The notes: generated by a model not told the origin, from the letters alone. DNA of 10,036 nt from an uncultured Eubacterium sp. (GCA_910589665.1 CAJUTR010000040.1:1-10036); one strand, 5' to 3'. Shown: positions 1 through 6,198, numbered from the stretch's first letter. Numbers and translations: made by a program.

Positions 1-173
1 AACCTTGTCCCTTTTTCAATCCGTAAAACGGTCAGGTCGCTAAACTCATATCCGGTAAGCTGGAGCTGCTCGGCAAGGGCTTTCTGCGACAGCTTCCTTT
101 CCGTCCGCAGTTCCATAACCCTTTGACCGATCAGGTTTTTGGAGTTGTTTTCCTTATTCCAATAGATTTTAAT
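1..173 (-). CDS. XRE/Cro-family helix-turn-helix protein, N-terminal part, runs off the window
   Basis: Read on the minus strand from about 173 down to 1, the frame is open and encodes a short Asn/Lys-rich lead (WNKENNSKNLIGQRV), then MELRTERKLSQKALAEQLQ and DLTVLRIEKGTR. The pattern L-S-Q-x-x-L-A-E-x-L ... V-x-R-I-E-x-G-x-R is the classic XRE/Cro DNA-binding helix-turn-helix, so this is a DNA-binding repressor-type protein whose C-terminus lies outside the window. The start is unclear. A TAG closes the frame at 179-177. The first in-frame ATG (116-114) falls inside the domain and would remove its first helix. An ATT at 173-171 sits 6 bases after GGTGG and could serve as a rare start. The natural start may have been lost at the junction with the decayed transporter beyond it. 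Family call is fairly sure; start and target genes are unknown. Confidence 0.7.
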   Translation of the reverse strand, partial: MKIYWNKENNSKNLIGQRVMELRTERKLSQKALAEQLQLTGYEFSDLTVLRIEKGTR

Positions 174-188
174 ATCCTACCACCAACT

Positions 189-258
189 TTCTAAAGATGA
201 AGTCCCTTACCATTGATTTTACGAAATATTGTTGATAATATGCTTCTAAAGATGAAGT
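189..258. repeat. 15-base direct repeat pair, 55 bases apart
   Basis: The 15-mer TTCTAAAGATGAAGT occurs at 189-203 and again at 244-258. By a simple chance estimate an exact 15-base repeat in a 10 kb window is unlikely (about 0.05 expected). The pair lies between the broken start of the minus-strand XRE gene and the point where MATE homology begins (about 285). It may be a short duplication created during the rearrangement that removed the front of the transporter, or a pair of regulator sites. Confidence 0.6.
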
Positions 259-284
259 GTCAGGGAACTATCTTGTGGAAAGAG

Positions 285-740
285 AATTCCATCACTGCGA
301 TCGGAAGTGTTATTTTGCAGACTGCCGTGAACGGACTTGAATCTACAGCTGTCGCATCGATGACTGCCGGCGGTAAGTTTGCGATGTTTTTCTATTGTCC
401 TTATGATGAGTTTGGCGCTACGATGGCGACCTATGCGGGTCAGAACGTAGGCGCCTGCCGGCTGGACCGTGTCACAAAGGGAATGCTACATTGCAGTTAT
501 TTGGCAGCGGCTTATTGTGTGCTGGCCGGGGTTTTTCTTATTGGTTTTGGAAAACTGGCGATTTTTGCAGGAGTGGCGGAGATGGTGGGGAGGAGTGCTG
601 TGGGGTTTGGTTTTGTTACCGTCTTTGGTTTTACAGCGGCATGTCTTGCCAGTCCCGCAGCCTGGATCCTGGCGGATCTGTTTCTCATACCGGCATATTG
701 TTACTGTGTCCGGGAGTTGGATAAGATTATAGAAAAATAG
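285..740 (+). pseudogene. MATE-family multidrug/Na+ efflux transporter, doubly truncated remnant
   Basis: MATE proteins are about 450-residue inner-membrane antiporters with 12 helices that expel drugs or metabolites using Na+ or H+ gradients. Here only the second half is recognisable. NSITAIGSVILQTAVNG and GATMATYAGQNVGACRLDR match the segment of MATE proteins around helices 7-8. FAGVAEMVGR and CLASPAAWILADLFLIPAY match the last helices. The two parts are joined directly at about 550-570 (GFGKL then AIFAGVAEMVGR), so roughly 70-80 residues between them are missing but the reading frame is kept. The N-terminal half of the family is absent; the frame can be read from a TTG at 213, but the residues before 285 do not look like MATE. 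A protein lacking most helices cannot form the transporter, so I call it a pseudogene. A 90-base gap separates it from the flavoprotein gene downstream. Confidence 0.85.
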
Positions 741-810
741 AAGGTGTATGGTGCCTCGAAATATTGTGAATAAGATTTATAAAAAGTGTAAAAATATAAC
801 AATAACGAAA

Positions 811-820
811 GGAAGGAAGG
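811..820 (+). promoter_or_regulatory. Ribosome binding site of the flavoprotein gene
   Basis: The purine run GGAAGGAAGG ends 8 bases before the ATG at 829. It fixes the start of the flavoprotein at MYDIIIGAGPAG rather than at the upstream in-frame ATG at 748, which would add residues unlike this family. Confidence 0.75.
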
Positions 821-828
821 ATTCGGAA

Positions 829-1724
829 ATGTACGATATTATTATTGGTGCAGGACCAGCAGGGATCAGCGCCGCCATTTACGGAAAAAGCAGGGGGAAA
901 AATGTCCTTGTATTGGAAAAAAACAGGTGGGTGGACTGATCGGAACGGTATCTACTGTCACTCATTATGCAGCCATCGTGGAGGGAGAATCCGGTCGATC
1001 ATTCGCCGTGCGGATGAAAGAGCAGGCACTCAGCGCTGGTGTGGAGATCCGTTATGAAAATGTGATCGAGACAAAACTGGCAGGAGAAATAAAAAAAGTC
1101 GTTACGGATAAACAAACGTATGAATCAAAAACCTTGATCCTGGCAAATGGCGGTTTTGGACGTATGCTGGGAATTTCTGGCGAGGACTTAAACGGTGTCA
1201 GATTAAATGCGCCTAAAGATGGTTTGGATTATAAAGGAAAACATGTTTATGTGATCGGCGGTGCAGACGGAGCGGTAAAGGAAGCTCTTTATCTCGCTAA
1301 AATAGCAGGAAAGGTAACGATCGTATGCGTGGAAGATGAACTTGTCTGTATTCAGGAGTTCAAGGATAATGTTTCGACTTATGATAATATTGAGATCATG
1401 CCGCATGCAAGCCTCACTGCCGCTTATGGCAAAGAATGTGTGGAAGAACTTGAATTTACAGATAATCAGACAGGAGAGAAGCATAGGGTAAGGGATACCG
1501 GCTGCGGGGTTTTTGTATACGCGGGGATCATTCCGAATACGCAGATGTACACGGAATTAAAGTTGGAGGAAGGCTATATTCCGGTAGATGGCTCCATGCA
1601 GACGGAGATTCCGGGAGTATTTGCGGCAGGGGATCTATGTGTGAAAAAAGTGAGACAAGTGGCCACGGCGGTTTCCGATGGCGCGATCGCAGGAGTTCAT
1701 GCGGCGGCGGTGTGCGGAGGGTGA
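829..1724 (+). pseudogene. Thioredoxin-reductase-like FAD/NAD(P)H oxidoreductase, frameshifted, without the CxxC motif
   Basis: Low-molecular-weight thioredoxin-reductase fold. An FAD-binding DIIIGAGPAGISAA lies at the N-terminus, a second dinucleotide-binding VYVIGGADGAVKEA lies in the middle, and the C-terminal FAD clamp is GVFAAGDLC ... VATAVSDGAIAG. The frame starting at 829 stops at a TGA (937-939), and the rest continues in another frame from about 924 to the TGA at 1722-1724. Restoring one A in the A7 run at 917-923 gives LEKKQVGGLIGTVSTVTHY and an uninterrupted protein of about 298 residues, the usual length of the family. Where true thioredoxin reductases have CATCDG, this protein has NAPKDG (1206-1217 for the four key residues), so it cannot pass electrons to thioredoxin by the usual dithiol. 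It may be a ferredoxin/flavodoxin-type NADP reductase or another flavin oxidoreductase. The lesion may be real, a sequence error, or bypassed by ribosome slippage at A AAA AAC. Confidence 0.85.
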
Positions 1725-1768
1725 ATGATAAACCAATTGTTAATTTTACTGTTTATAGCACAGGACAC

Positions 1769-1797
1769 TTGACAAACCCATACTTACACGATATACT
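1769..1797 (+). promoter_or_regulatory. Strong sigma-A promoter for the leader and two-component operon
   Basis: TTGACA at 1769-1774, a spacer of exactly 17 bases, and TATACT at 1792-1797. This is one mismatch from the full consensus. Transcription would begin near 1803-1806, just before the structured T-box-like leader, and run into the response regulator gene at 2085. Confidence 0.8.
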
Positions 1798-1802
1798 AAC
1801 AT

Positions 1803-1990
1803 ACAATTCGAAATCATAAAGACGATGACGGAGACGGTATATTTAATTTGAAAGTCACAGAGAGCTGCGTTCGCTGAGAAGCGGTACGAGTAGAGTAGAT
1901 ATATGATCCCTCCTGAGTTGCAGCACGAAAGCTTTGGCGAGTAGATGCTCATTCCGTTCTATCAGGGACACAGAGATTTAGACCACGCGT
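1803..1990 (+). ncRNA. T-box-like leader RNA, antiterminator apparently degenerate
   Basis: T-box leaders bind uncharged tRNA and switch transcription of amino-acid genes. Stem I hallmarks are visible. GACGATGACGGAG (1821-1833) and CTCCTGAGTTGC resemble the K-turn base. CAGAGAGCTGC (1858-1868) carries the AG bulge. GCTGC...GCGGT closes a distal loop containing GCTGAGAA, and GTATAT can pair with ATATAT around a specifier loop. Aligning GATCCCTCCTGAG to known leaders puts AUC (Ile) in the specifier place, though CUC (Leu) or CCU (Pro) are possible. A GAGTAGATGCTC...CCGTT linker and Stem III-like part follow. At the antiterminator, TTTAG runs straight into ACCACGCG (1982-1989), so the tRNA-binding UGGN appears to be missing. 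I see no clear terminator hairpin with a U tract. The RNA precedes a signalling operon rather than an amino-acid gene. It is probably a decayed or displaced T-box. Confidence 0.55.
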
Positions 1991-2084
1991 TTTCTGGGGG
2001 TTAAACTGGAGAGCAGGCCGGAAGTAAATGAACTTACGATTTCCCGGCGATGTTGGGAACCGGACGGAGAGAGAAGTGGTGAAC

Positions 2085-2801
2085 ATGATTTCAATCGCGG
2101 TGTGCGATGATGAAGTGGTCGAATGCTGCCGCCTGGCGCGGAAGATCAAAGAAAGTTTGGAACAAATGAACATAATGTGCACGATCCGCCAGTTCTGCAA
2201 TGGCAGGGAGTTATTGCAGGCGCCGGAAAGTTTTGACATAATCTTTCTTGACATTATCATGGACGATTTCGACGGGATGAAAACGGCGCAGAAGTTCCGC
2301 GACCGGGCATGTGATAACATACTTGTTTTTGTATCTTCCAGCAGGGAGTATGTGTTCGAGGCCTATGACGTGGAGGCATTCCATTATCTGTTGAAACCGG
2401 TGGATGACAAAAAACTGGGAAATATACTGCGTAAAGCGGTGCACAAATCAGAAAGCCGTTCACAGGATTATATCATTGCCAGCTGGGAACGGCAAAAGAA
2501 GAAGCTTTTTTTGGATGGTATTTACTACTTTGAGGCGAAGGGAAGGATCCTTGACGTACACGGGGCGGACGGGATCTTTACCTATTATGGACAGATTGGG
2601 GAGATGGAGGACAAGCTGCGGGAAAAAGGCTTTTTCCGGTGTCATAAGAGCTTTTTGGCCAACTTGAGATATGTCAATAGTTATAACCGGCAGGAACTGA
2701 TGCTCGACAATGGGGAGCGGATCGCCATTGCGAAGAGAAGATATGAGGCGTTTTGTCAGGAAATCCTCCGCTTCATGCGAGAAAGCGGGGGAATCGTATG
2801 A
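2085..2801 (+). CDS. LytTR-family response regulator
   Basis: A 238-residue regulator of the AgrA/LytR type. The receiver domain (about 1-120) has the acidic pair in IAVCDDE (D8, D9), the phosphate-accepting Asp56 in IIFLDIIMD, the Ser84-86 switch residues in VFVSSS and Lys104 in YLLKPV. The C-terminal LytTR DNA-binding domain (about 140-235) contains YYFEAKGR, FFRCHKSFLANLRYV and ELMLDNGERIAIAKRRYEAF, all typical of that fold. The start at 2085 makes the protein begin MISIAVCDDE, as the family does, with GGAGAGAG at 2066-2073 as a fair binding site. An in-frame ATG at 2028 would add 19 atypical residues. The stop overlaps the kinase start (ATGA), so the pair is translationally coupled. It should activate or repress genes through pairs of direct repeats; a candidate site lies just after the kinase gene. 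Confidence 0.93.
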   Translation: MISIAVCDDEVVECCRLARKIKESLEQMNIMCTIRQFCNGRELLQAPESFDIIFLDIIMDDFDGMKTAQKFRDRACDNILVFVSSSREYVFEAYDVEAFHYLLKPVDDKKLGNILRKAVHKSESRSQDYIIASWERQKKKLFLDGIYYFEAKGRILDVHGADGIFTYYGQIGEMEDKLREKGFFRCHKSFLANLRYVNSYNRQELMLDNGERIAIAKRRYEAFCQEILRFMRESGGIV

Positions 2802-4237
2802 TAATAGGTGCGTTTTGCCATGCGGTATATCTTTTTGCGGCTGCCCTGTTTTGCGGTCGATATCTGGGTGGTTCCGACCCAAAAGAACCAGGTACAGATT
2901 CAGGCACAGGTTCCCATAAGAATGGATGGTTGTTTTTCTTTCTATCGTTTGTCGTCTTTCTACTGATGGAAACGGCGAATCAAATCGTTCCGGGGCCGTA
3001 TATCCTGTATTGTATGCTGAATCAGGTCGTTTTCGCGGGACTGGTTCTGGCGCTGTTTCCAGCGGAAAGGGAGAGAAAAGTGCTGGCGGCCTCGATGCTG
3101 TTGGCAGTCAGAGCGATGGTCATTCCTTTTTGCGAGTCAGGTTTATCATTTGTTCTGCTGTTTTGGCGGCATTTGGCAGATAAGGATTCACAGCCCCTTC
3201 TGCGTGAGTGGGAGAATGCGCTGATCTGTTGTTTCAGTTTCGCGGCGGCGGTATGTGTGCTGTACTGGTTGTCAAAACGTGTGGCGCCTATTTTTTTCGG
3301 GGGGACAGAGGAAGGTACAGGGGGAAATTTTCCAAGGTCTCGAAAATGGTATATTACGGTGGCGGTTCCTCTGCTCGTGCTCGTCCTCATGCTCGATGTG
3401 GCTGAATGGGGGGCGAGCAACGGTATCATGATTCGGAGCGAAGGCGGCCGTATGGGACTGTATTATGATCAGATCTTCAGCCATGTGCAGGTTTGTGTCC
3501 AGACTCTTTTATCCATGTGTGCGGCTGGTGTTTATGTGTTCGGGATGGAACGGATCGTCGAGGAACAGCGAAAGAGCTTCCATTATCACGCACAGGCTGC
3601 CGTCTACAAAATGATGGCGGAGCAGTACCAGCGGACGGAGCGGCTGCGGCATGACATGAAGAATCATATCATCGCGCTGTCAGGGTTATGTAAGGATAAG
3701 GAATGGGAGAAAATAGAACATTATCTAAAACGGATGGAGAGCGCCGGTCTGGATGAGGACGGTGATTTGACGGGGAGTAAAGTCGTGGACGCGCTTCTGT
3801 GCGGGAAACGGCAATGGGCCAAAAAAGAAAAGATACGATGGGAGTGTGATGTGCAGATTCCGCGCGCATCCAGCATCAGCGAGTTTGACCTGTGCATCAT
3901 ATTTGGCAATCTGCTGGATAACGCGCTGGAGGCTTGTGAGAGGATGTCTGGCGAGGGCCGTTTTATCCATGTGCAGGCGGGGATGGCGAAAACATATTTT
4001 CTTCTAGAGATCAAAAATAGCACGGATCCCACAGTGTCGTGCGGCGTGTCGTTTGGCGCCGCGGAAAAGCGGAGAGCCGGAGTGACACATAAGGGCAGTA
4101 CGATCGAGCATGGAATCGGCCTGCAAAATGTCAGCGATGTGGTGAACCAGTATAATGGATCGATGAATATCGAGGCGGAAGACGGAACTTTCATGGTTGC
4201 GATTTTACTGCCGGGGAGGGACTCCGTCCGCACATGA
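2798..4237 (+). CDS. GHKL-domain sensor histidine kinase, partner of the LytTR regulator
   Basis: A 479-residue membrane kinase of the AgrC-like class. The first 250 residues hold several hydrophobic stretches (for example about 2-20, 43-60, 66-87, 95-125, 140-158, 184-202 and 228-249), giving a multi-pass sensor region. The phospho-acceptor is probably His285 in ERLRHDMKNH, a good match to the RxxxHDxxNH box of this class. The ATP-binding domain follows with the N box GNLLDNALEACE (Asn371) and the G box HGIGLQNV (about 438-445). The ATG at 2798-2800 overlaps the regulator stop and is preceded by GCGGGGGAA. The signal is unknown. Class members near peptide pheromone genes sense peptides, but no pheromone precursor or AgrB-type processing enzyme is visible here. 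Confidence 0.93.
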   Translation: MIIGAFCHAVYLFAAALFCGRYLGGSDPKEPGTDSGTGSHKNGWLFFFLSFVVFLLMETANQIVPGPYILYCMLNQVVFAGLVLALFPAERERKVLAASMLLAVRAMVIPFCESGLSFVLLFWRHLADKDSQPLLREWENALICCFSFAAAVCVLYWLSKRVAPIFFGGTEEGTGGNFPRSRKWYITVAVPLLVLVLMLDVAEWGASNGIMIRSEGGRMGLYYDQIFSHVQVCVQTLLSMCAAGVYVFGMERIVEEQRKSFHYHAQAAVYKMMAEQYQRTERLRHDMKNHIIALSGLCKDKEWEKIEHYLKRMESAGLDEDGDLTGSKVVDALLCGKRQWAKKEKIRWECDVQIPRASSISEFDLCIIFGNLLDNALEACERMSGEGRFIHVQAGMAKTYFLLEIKNSTDPTVSCGVSFGAAEKRRAGVTHKGSTIEHGIGLQNVSDVVNQYNGSMNIEAEDGTFMVAILLPGRDSVRT

Positions 4238-4266
4238 CATCAAACGGACTGTTTGATACATCAAGT
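4236..4266 (+). promoter_or_regulatory. Possible LytTR operator: direct repeats 21 bases apart, overlapping an inverted repeat
   Basis: ACATCAA occurs at 4237-4243 and 4258-4264, a start-to-start distance of 21 bases or two DNA turns. This is the geometry known for AgrA-type LytTR proteins. The first copy overlaps the kinase stop codon. The same stretch holds a perfect inverted repeat ATCAAAC / GTTTGAT (4239-4245 and 4251-4257). A weak -10-like AATAAT at 4295-4300 without a good -35 would fit an activator-dependent promoter for the gene at 4337. The sequence differs from the staphylococcal consensus, so this is a spacing-based suggestion. Confidence 0.35.
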
Positions 4267-4336
4267 TCATAGCGTCTGTTCGTTCTGCCGAAAAAATAAT
4301 TGACTAAATTTTTTAGCAATACGAGGAGGTGGCGTC

Positions 4337-4897
4337 ATGAATACAAAAACAATGGAAGGGCTTGTCGGAGCCGGAACGAATATGAAAATGACTGAAACGC
4401 CCATGCGGGTCTTTAAGGAGGCAAGGCGCAGGGGCGACATTGCTACGATGGAGAGGGCGATGGGGTATGTGAGTGAATTTTCGGAGCGGTCGGGAGATTA
4501 CAAGTCCGAGGCCGATCAGGGGATGAAGGAGGACGCGGAAGAAGCGAGGAAAAAGGCGGAACTGGAAGCGGAAAAAGCGATCCAGAAGCGCAAGGAAGAG
4601 CGTGAACAACAAAAAGAGCAGCTGGAAGAAAGCAAAAATAAGGATCAGGATAACGTTGTCGATGTGGTGGAGATCAGCGAGGATGGAAAAGGACTGAGCC
4701 AAATCGACGGAAATCCGGCTCATACGGGAACAAAACCCGCCGGAACAGAGACGGTGGGAGTGGAACCTGTTAGGACGACGGCTGTCGGGACAAGGGCTGT
4801 CAGTACAGTCGCTGCAAAAATGCCTGTTACCTATACGAAGGCGGGAACGGTGGCGCGCACTGGGCAGCAGGGGAAGGAAATTTTCGTATCGGTATAA
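4337..4897 (+). CDS. Conserved-looking hypothetical protein with a charged coiled-coil middle
   Basis: A 186-residue soluble protein with no signal peptide or membrane segment. Residues 1-50 form a compact start with TPMRVFKEARRRGD and MERAMGYVSEFSE. Residues about 54-102 are very rich in Glu and Lys (EEARKKAELEAEKAIQKRK) and should form a long helix or coiled coil. VVEISEDGKGL follows, then a low-complexity tail of Thr, Val, Ala and Gly with repeats around TETVG, TTAVG and TRAVS, ending PVTYTKAGTV...IFVSV. I recall similar uncharacterised proteins in Lachnospiraceae but know no function. AGGAGG at 4324-4329 lies 7 bases before the ATG, a near-ideal site. It follows the kinase gene by about 100 bases containing a candidate LytTR operator, so it may be the system's target. 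A 263-residue open frame on the opposite strand here is a shadow. Confidence 0.8.
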   Translation: MNTKTMEGLVGAGTNMKMTETPMRVFKEARRRGDIATMERAMGYVSEFSERSGDYKSEADQGMKEDAEEARKKAELEAEKAIQKRKEEREQQKEQLEESKNKDQDNVVDVVEISEDGKGLSQIDGNPAHTGTKPAGTETVGVEPVRTTAVGTRAVSTVAAKMPVTYTKAGTVARTGQQGKEIFVSV

Positions 4898-4920
4898 TGG
4901 TATCCGTATAACGGTATAAC
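4891..4920 (+). repeat. Short tandem-like GGTATAA repeats after the hypothetical gene
   Basis: GGTATAA occurs at 4891-4897 and 4913-4919, with a near copy CGTATAA at 4905-4911. The first copy contains the stop codon of the hypothetical gene. It may be a slippage-derived duplication; no function is proposed. Confidence 0.45.
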
Positions 4921-4991
4921 GATGCAGGCCGCCCGCCGGAACGAATTGTTCATGATCCTGTTTTTGAAAAAGAAAGAGAGGAAGTGGAAGG

Positions 4992-5567
4992 ATGAAACAT
5001 AGTGGAACTCCATATCTGGAGACCGACCGGTTGATCCTCAGAAGATTCGTGAGCGAGGACGCGGCGGCGATGTATAAAAACTGGGCGTCGGATGATGAGG
5101 TCACTAAGTATTTAATATGGCCGACCCATTCCAGCCCGGACGTCAGCCGGGGCGTGATCGGGGAGTGGGTAGATTCCTATGAAAAGGATGATTTCTACCA
5201 GTGGGCGATCGTGTTAAAAGAACTAGGTGACGAACCGATCGGCAGCATCTCTGTCGTCGAATGGAAGGAAAAGGTTTCGGCGGCGCATATCGGCTACTGT
5301 ATCGGGAGAACGTGGTGGCATCAGGGGGTCACATCGGAGGCGCTGCGGGCGGTCATGGATTTTTTGTTCGAGGTTGTCGGCGTAAACCGCGTTGAATTAC
5401 GGCATGATCCGCGCAATCCCCATTCGGGCGGGGTCATGAAAAAATGCGGCATGAAATATGAGGGAACGCTGCGCTGTGCGGACCGGAATAATCAGGGAAT
5501 ATGCGACGCCTGTTATTATGGGGTGTTAAGGGCGGAATGGGAAGAACGGAGGGAAAAATTTTCTTGA
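4992..5567 (+). CDS. GNAT-family N-acetyltransferase, RimJ/RimL type
   Basis: A 191-residue enzyme expected to move an acetyl group from acetyl-CoA to an amine, as in ribosomal-protein or small-molecule acetylation. It opens with LETDRLILRRFVSEDAAAMY, the standard start of the RimJ/RimL-like subgroup. HIGYCIGRTWWHQGVTSEALRA contains the acetyl-CoA loop (about residues 106-115; the usual WWGQGxAxEAL reads WWHQGVTSEAL here). VELRHDPRNPHSGGVMKKCGMKYEG is the typical C-terminal motif in which a bound Asn-x-x-Ser segment precedes the last strand. The ATG at 4992 follows a purine-rich stretch (GAGAGGAAGTGGAAGG). Length is normal and no residue is obviously lost. The substrate cannot be told. Its stop codon lies inside the -35 box of the TetR gene promoter, so the two genes are tightly packed. 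Confidence 0.92.
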   Translation: MKHSGTPYLETDRLILRRFVSEDAAAMYKNWASDDEVTKYLIWPTHSSPDVSRGVIGEWVDSYEKDDFYQWAIVLKELGDEPIGSISVVEWKEKVSAAHIGYCIGRTWWHQGVTSEALRAVMDFLFEVVGVNRVELRHDPRNPHSGGVMKKCGMKYEGTLRCADRNNQGICDACYYGVLRAEWEERREKFS

Positions 5568-5606
5568 CGCAGTCCGATCTTTCTGCTAATATGAAAGTGT
5601 TCACTT
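5564..5606 (+). promoter_or_regulatory. TetR gene promoter with palindromic operator
   Basis: TTGACG (5564-5569), a 17-base spacer, and TAATAT (5587-5592) form a strong promoter. Its -35 box contains the stop codon (5565-5567) of the acetyltransferase gene. Right after the -10 box, AAGTG-TT-CACTT (5595-5606) is a perfect 5-base inverted repeat around the probable start of transcription (near 5599). A dimeric TetR bound here would block RNA polymerase, so autorepression is likely. Confidence 0.7.
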
Positions 5607-5622
5607 GCATGGAGGTGGTAAT

Positions 5623-6198
5623 TTGGACGAGACAAGTCAAAAGATCATTGATGCAGCCATGATCTTAGTCCGGGACAGAGGCTACGTAGCTACGACGACG
5701 AAAGAGATTGCGAAAGCGGCCGGCGTAAATGAGTGTACGCTGTTTCGCAAATTTAAAAATAAGAAGGATATTGTCCTGCAAGGCGTCAGCCAGGCACAAT
5801 GGCGGGCCGGCGTCACGCAGGATATTTTCAAACAGGTGACCTGGGATCTGCAGACAGATGTGGAAATGTTTATGCGGGCCTATATGGATCGGATGACGCC
5901 GGATTTTGTAAATTTATCGATCGGTCTTCGGGCGCCCCAGCTATACGAAGAGACGTCTCCGATGATCATGAAAGTCCCGCAGGCGTTTCTTACGTCGTTT
6001 ACCGATTACCTGAAGCAAATGTATGAAAGAGGAAAGATTGCGCAGGCGGATTTTGAGGCGCTGTCCCTGACTATTTTTTCCGCCACCTTTGGCTATACAT
6101 TTCTGAGCGCGTCGTTCGGGGATCGGTTATCACCAGTGGAAAAAGAGGACTATATCAAGCAAAGCGCGCAGATGTTCATAAAAGGACTGGAGAAATAA
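5623..6198 (+). CDS. TetR/AcrR-family transcriptional regulator
   Basis: A 191-residue one-component repressor. The N-terminal helix-turn-helix (about residues 6-50) reads KIIDAAMILVRDRGY, TTKEIAKAAGVNECTLFRKFKNKKDIV, a near-perfect TetR signature (T-x-x-I-A-x-x-A-G-V ... L-F-x-x-F-x-x-K). The rest is the all-helical ligand-binding and dimerisation part, which varies too much to name the ligand. I chose the TTG at 5623 as start because GGAGG at 5611-5615 lies 7 bases upstream and the protein then begins MDETSQKIIDAAM. An upstream TTG at 5605 would place the ribosome site inside the coding region and fall in the operator palindrome. Likely targets are itself and perhaps a neighbouring gene such as the acetolactate synthase or the acetyltransferase. 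Confidence 0.93.
   Translation: MDETSQKIIDAAMILVRDRGYVATTTKEIAKAAGVNECTLFRKFKNKKDIVLQGVSQAQWRAGVTQDIFKQVTWDLQTDVEMFMRAYMDRMTPDFVNLSIGLRAPQLYEETSPMIMKVPQAFLTSFTDYLKQMYERGKIAQADFEALSLTIFSATFGYTFLSASFGDRLSPVEKEDYIKQSAQMFIKGLEK

Noticed and set aside
829..1724. Naming the flavoprotein trxB
   Set aside because: The fold matches but the CxxC pair needed to reduce thioredoxin is absent, so the symbol would imply a function the sequence does not support.
1736..1756. ATTGTTAAT / ACTGTTTAT upstream of the 1769 promoter as a LytTR autoregulation site
   Set aside because: They resemble AgrA sites slightly, but they lie 12 and not about 21 bases apart, in AT-rich DNA where such matches arise by chance.
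2028..2084. Upstream ATG at 2028 as the response regulator start or as a leader peptide
   Set aside because: The 19 extra residues are unlike any receiver-domain start, the ribosome site is poor, and MISIAVCDDE at 2085 is the canonical beginning.
4300..4305. TTGACT as the -35 box of the gene at 4337
   Set aside because: A 17-base spacing would put the -10 box on the ribosome binding site (4324-4329), leaving no room for a normal leader; it is more likely part of the imperfect palindrome TTGACTAAATTTTTTAGCAA.
4313..5104. A 263-codon open frame on the minus strand, longer than the plus-strand gene it covers
   Set aside because: It spans two well-supported plus-strand genes and their spacer, has no ribosome site or recognisable motif, and its Ser/Arg/His/Leu-rich text is what the reverse of Glu/Lys-rich coding gives.
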